DNA of 64,000 nt from CAWAVN01 sp963825075 (GTDB lineage Bacteria > Planctomycetota > Planctomycetia > Planctomycetales > Planctomycetaceae). Positions 61,434-64,000 of this stretch are shown here, in pieces (position 1 is the stretch's first letter; the number at the start of each line of letters is the position of its first letter). The translations under genes were made by a program, and so were the position numbers. The DNA lies in NCBI GenBank assembly GCA_963825075.1, contig CAWGRX010000018.1, positions 62,001 through 126,000 of the forward strand. Reading direction: 5' to 3'. The notes below the pieces were generated by a model. It was not told where the DNA came from and ran no database searches. It saw nothing but the letters and a program-made list of their open reading frames with translations.

Positions 61434-62543
61434 CAGAATCTCAGAAGAAGAATCCAGGAAACCGGGAGCCAATCGGCTCTGAGAGAGACGCATTTGTGAA
61501 GAGGAAAGGATCAACGGTTGTTTTGAACTCCACTCGCGGCGAAGCCGCTCTGGAAGTTCCCGGCTCACGACCCAGTCTGAGGTGGCCCGTGGATGCGTCA
61601 GGGAATCGCGAACGCCAAGCGATTGGCGAACCGCCCTCCCCGCCGCACGTCAACCTGATTGAGACGGCTCGTGAGACCGGACGGTCGCAAAGATGACTTG
61701 CGTGCGGGGCTTTGGCCAAGCCCGTTTTGGCAACAGCCCCACCGCCTCGGCGAACGCCGGGTCGGATTCACGAAGGGATGGCTTGGGGAGCAGCCGCCAG
61801 GAAAAGATCGGTTGCAATCGAACCCGAAAAAAGACCGAAAACAATCCCAACCCTCTTGACAATCAAAACTCTTTCAGGGAGGGACCACGCCGCGGCGATT
61901 TGAATTGAATGGGTCAGAAGCAAAAAACCGTTTGAATGGATCGTCCCGGTGATATGAGGCTGGGGCTTTCATTCCAGAACGAAGTTTTCTTGCCGAGCGA
62001 TTGTTTGGGACAGAGAACGAATTAGGGATTGTCGCAAGACTTCTGTGAGAAGCGATTTACAGCCGGCGTGAAGTTTTTCAGAAAAACCTCGGGGTCTGGC
62101 ACCGTCTGTCACCAATGTGACGCGGGTTGTCACACGATGTGATGCCTTTTGATACCGAAGTCGCTCGCGGACTGGCGGGGTCTCCGGGCGAAAGGGAATC
62201 TTTATGAATCGTTTGTGCCAATGAGACCTGCCGCTTTGGGTCACTCTCGATAGACCAGCTTGGAGATTTGATGTTTATTTTTTGACAAACAAGGGATTTC
62301 ACCTATGTTTGAAGAAGTCATCATGGGGTGGTGGTGTTTTCGGAAATCTCCGTTCCAATGCACTATTCGAAAAGATCGCTAGGGGAGCCGTCTGAAATCG
62401 AGAGTTGTTTCAAACGGTCCGCCGGGGGCCAATCCTCCCGCGGAAGACGAACGTAAAATCTATCAGGATCTAGGATGCGCGAAGCGGGTGCAACATCGCA
62501 TCGATCGTCCGGGACGAAAACATTTCTTGTTGAGGGCTAGAAG
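61434..62543. other. Long noncoding stretch after IS110 gene
   Basis: About 1.1 kb with no convincing gene. It may include the right end of the IS110 element. Two palindromes GTCACcaatGTGAC (62108-62121) and GTCACacgatGTGAT (62129-62143) stand close together about 410 bases before the Hpt gene and could be a protein-binding site. A further segment near 62260-62320 is AT-rich and may carry promoter elements for the signalling genes. Confidence 0.4.
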
Positions 62544-62948
62544 ATGCCGGCAAGCAAACTTATGGATTCGGAATGCGTGATCGACCACGAGGATTTGCTG
62601 ACGCGCTGCATGGGAAACCGGGATTTCGCTCGCCGGATTTTGGAGTCGTTTGCGAAGCAATTGAATGCCGATCTGGCGGCGCTCGAATCGGCGATCGATC
62701 GAGGCGACGTGGACCACGTTGCCATTATTGCCCACCGCGTGAAAGGCACGTCGTCCAACGTTTCCGCCTGCGGAGTTCATCGCCTGGCAACGAACATTTG
62801 CGAACTGGTGAAAAGCGGCGATATCGATCTCTTGGGCTCGTTTGGGCTGGCCATCCGCCGGGAGCAGCAGCGGTTCCTGGAGGCTTCCAAGATGTTTGAA
62901 ACCGACTTCGACAGTTCGTTCGAGACCACCACTGCTCCAAGAGGCTGA
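62544..62948 (+). CDS. Histidine phosphotransfer (Hpt) domain protein
   Basis: 134 residues. The phosphoacceptor His is in VAIIAHRVKGTSSNVSACG (HxxKGxxxN). Preceded by GCMGNRDFARRILESFAKQL, a typical Hpt helix. Single-domain carrier passing phosphate between response regulators. The next gene, an HD-GYP regulator, starts three bases after its stop, so they form an operon. Confidence 0.9.
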   Translation: MPASKLMDSECVIDHEDLLTRCMGNRDFARRILESFAKQLNADLAALESAIDRGDVDHVAIIAHRVKGTSSNVSACGVHRLATNICELVKSGDIDLLGSFGLAIRREQQRFLEASKMFETDFDSSFETTTAPRG

Positions 62949-62951
62949 TTC

Positions 62952-63989
62952 ATGCGGGTGCTGATTACCGATGATGACATCATTTCTGCGGAGATGCTCA
63001 AAAACTCCTTGGAGAATTTCGGGTACGACGTGACCTTGGCGCACGACGGCGCGGAAGCCTTCGCATTGATTCGCTCCGGGAACTACCACCTCGTGATCTC
63101 CGACTGGGAAATGCCGGGAATGAGCGGGCTGGAACTGTGCCGGCAAGTTCGGCAGCGGTCCTGGAGTTCTTATATCTATTTCATCCTGCTCACCTCCTAC
63201 AGCGGCGTGGAGAACGCCATTCGCGGTTTGGAAGCGGGAGCGGATGATTTTCTGACCAAGCCGTTTCATCCCGAAGACGTTCGGGTCCGGCTCAAGACCG
63301 CCGAGCGGATTTTGATGCTGGAAAGCCGGGATCTGACGATTTTCGCGCTGGCGAAACTGGCCGAGTCGCGGGACACGGAAACCGGGGCACACCTGGAGCG
63401 GATGCGGGAATACTGCCGGATCATCGCCGGCGAACTGACCCAGACCAAGCGTTACTCGAACGACATCGACGGCGACTACGTGCAACTGCTGTATTTGACC
63501 AGTCCGCTGCACGACATCGGCAAAGTCGGAATTCCTGACGACGTGCTTCTCAAGCCCGGACCGCTCACCGACGCCGAGTTTGAAATCATGAAGCAGCACA
63601 CCGTCATCGGCGGCAACACGCTGCTCGCGGCGGCCAAAGCCCATCCGGAAGCCAAGTTCCTCGCGATGGCCCGCGACATCGCCTTCACGCATCACGAGCG
63701 GTTCAATGGCACGGGCTATCCCTACGGTTTGGCCGGGAGCCAGATTCCGCTCTGCGGCCGCATCACCGCGATTGCCGATGTTTATGATGCCCTCACCAGC
63801 AAGCGGGTGTACAAGCCGGAATACAGCCACGACACCTCCAAAGACATCATCAGCGAAGGCCGGGGCACGCAGTTCGACCCGTTTTTGGTCGATATCTTTT
63901 TGAACTGTGAAGATCAGTTCATTCAAATTCGGGAGCGATTTCAATCCCTCGATAAAAATGTGCTCACGACGGATCTCGGAGCGGAATGA
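62952..63989 (+). CDS. Response regulator with HD-GYP output domain
   Basis: 345 residues. Receiver domain: LITDDDIISAEML (acidic pocket), phosphoacceptor Asp in LVISDWEMPGMSGLEL, Thr in ILLTSYSGVEN and Lys in DDFLTKPFHPEDVRVR. HD-GYP domain: SPLHDIGKVGIPDDVLLKPG (HD), HHERFNGTGYPYGLAG (HHE and GTGYP in place of GYP-like). Family members hydrolyse cyclic di-GMP to pGpG/GMP. It follows the Hpt gene, and its stop overlaps the next start as ATGA. Confidence 0.93.
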   Translation: MRVLITDDDIISAEMLKNSLENFGYDVTLAHDGAEAFALIRSGNYHLVISDWEMPGMSGLELCRQVRQRSWSSYIYFILLTSYSGVENAIRGLEAGADDFLTKPFHPEDVRVRLKTAERILMLESRDLTIFALAKLAESRDTETGAHLERMREYCRIIAGELTQTKRYSNDIDGDYVQLLYLTSPLHDIGKVGIPDDVLLKPGPLTDAEFEIMKQHTVIGGNTLLAAAKAHPEAKFLAMARDIAFTHHERFNGTGYPYGLAGSQIPLCGRITAIADVYDALTSKRVYKPEYSHDTSKDIISEGRGTQFDPFLVDIFLNCEDQFIQIRERFQSLDKNVLTTDLGAE

Positions 63990-64000
63990 GCAAACAGCGG
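63986..64000 (+). CDS. Start of a downstream gene, cut by window end
   Basis: ATG at 63986 overlaps the HD-GYP stop (ATGA at 63986-63989) and reads MSKQR before the window ends. Translational coupling suggests the same operon; a sensor histidine kinase would be typical but is not shown. Confidence 0.55.

Noticed and set aside
61969..62244. Minus-strand frame of about 91 codons after IS110
   Set aside because: No family likeness, no ribosome binding site, inside the long noncoding stretch.
62463..63944. Minus-strand frame of about 493 codons opposite the Hpt and HD-GYP genes
   Set aside because: Antisense of two genes with full catalytic motifs; product has no recognisable fold.

Overview
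The window looks like chromosomal DNA of a planctomycete (Pirellula/Gemmata-type relative). The evidence is the gene families: bacterial formylmethanofuran dehydrogenase subunits B and D (part of the tetrahydromethanopterin C1 pathway, which in bacteria is mainly found in methylotrophs and planctomycetes), a planctomycete-type ABC exporter pair, PmoA-like DUF6807, a Cys-rich secreted protein, HEAT/NHL and TPR proteins, an Hpt plus HD-GYP pair and many long, repeat-filled intergenic gaps. GC is moderately high except in a clearly AT-richer patch near 57.0-58.3 kb. This lineage call is inference from families, not from a marker gene.

Layout. 0-8.3 kb: ABC ATPase plus exporter-like membrane protein, a HEAT/beta-propeller secreted protein, a CoA-binding protein and a polytopic membrane protein, separated by two gaps holding dispersed repeats. 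8.6-13.5 kb: a hypothetical protein, FwdD, a broken Uma2-type gene, FwdB, and a convergent cyclopropane-fatty-acid synthase. 13.6-17.2 kb: a run of exported thiol-redox proteins (TlpA-like lipoprotein, CxxC redoxin, glutathione peroxidase, another redoxin). 17.3-20.0 kb: glycogen debranching enzyme GlgX with a coupled small acidic protein. 20.3-24.4 kb: a five-gene type II fatty acid/polyketide-like set (dehydratase, FabG, ACP, FabZ, FabF), all on the minus strand. 24.6-27.4 kb: a PilZ protein and an ABC transporter with a badly degenerate nucleotide-binding domain. 27.5-33.7 kb: a small membrane protein, QueA, XdhC-like protein, MazG-like protein and a giant TPR metallopeptidase-like protein. 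33.9-42.7 kb: secreted metallo-beta-lactamase fold protein, DJ-1 family, sugar isomerase fold, Cys-rich secreted protein, cardiolipin synthase, DUF6807, Clp-like protease and PepT-like peptidase. 43.0-44.3 kb: an ISAzo13-like insertion sequence. 44.4-48.3 kb: Tm-1-like protein, PabB/TrpE, PabA/TrpG, CWC zinc-ribbon-like protein. 48.5-51.7 kb: nuclease-fold protein and two secretin-like exported proteins.

51.7-62.5 kb is the accessory part: two orphan C-terminal gene fragments, a double-P-loop HerA-like ATPase, an AT-rich HEPN-type gene, a small conserved protein, a 181-bp fold-back element, a scar where an AsmA-like 3' part meets a GspE-like 5' part, and an IS110 transposase with a structured upstream leader. 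The window closes with an Hpt protein, an HD-GYP response regulator and the first five codons of a further overlapping gene.

A property of the whole window: at least ten sites show a coding frame jumping by one or two bases in the middle of an otherwise well conserved protein, nearly all at short C/G/A homopolymers or CG runs. Either this is uncorrected long-read consensus error or there is unusual gene decay. Several gene products below are therefore described as the reconstructed, frame-joined protein.
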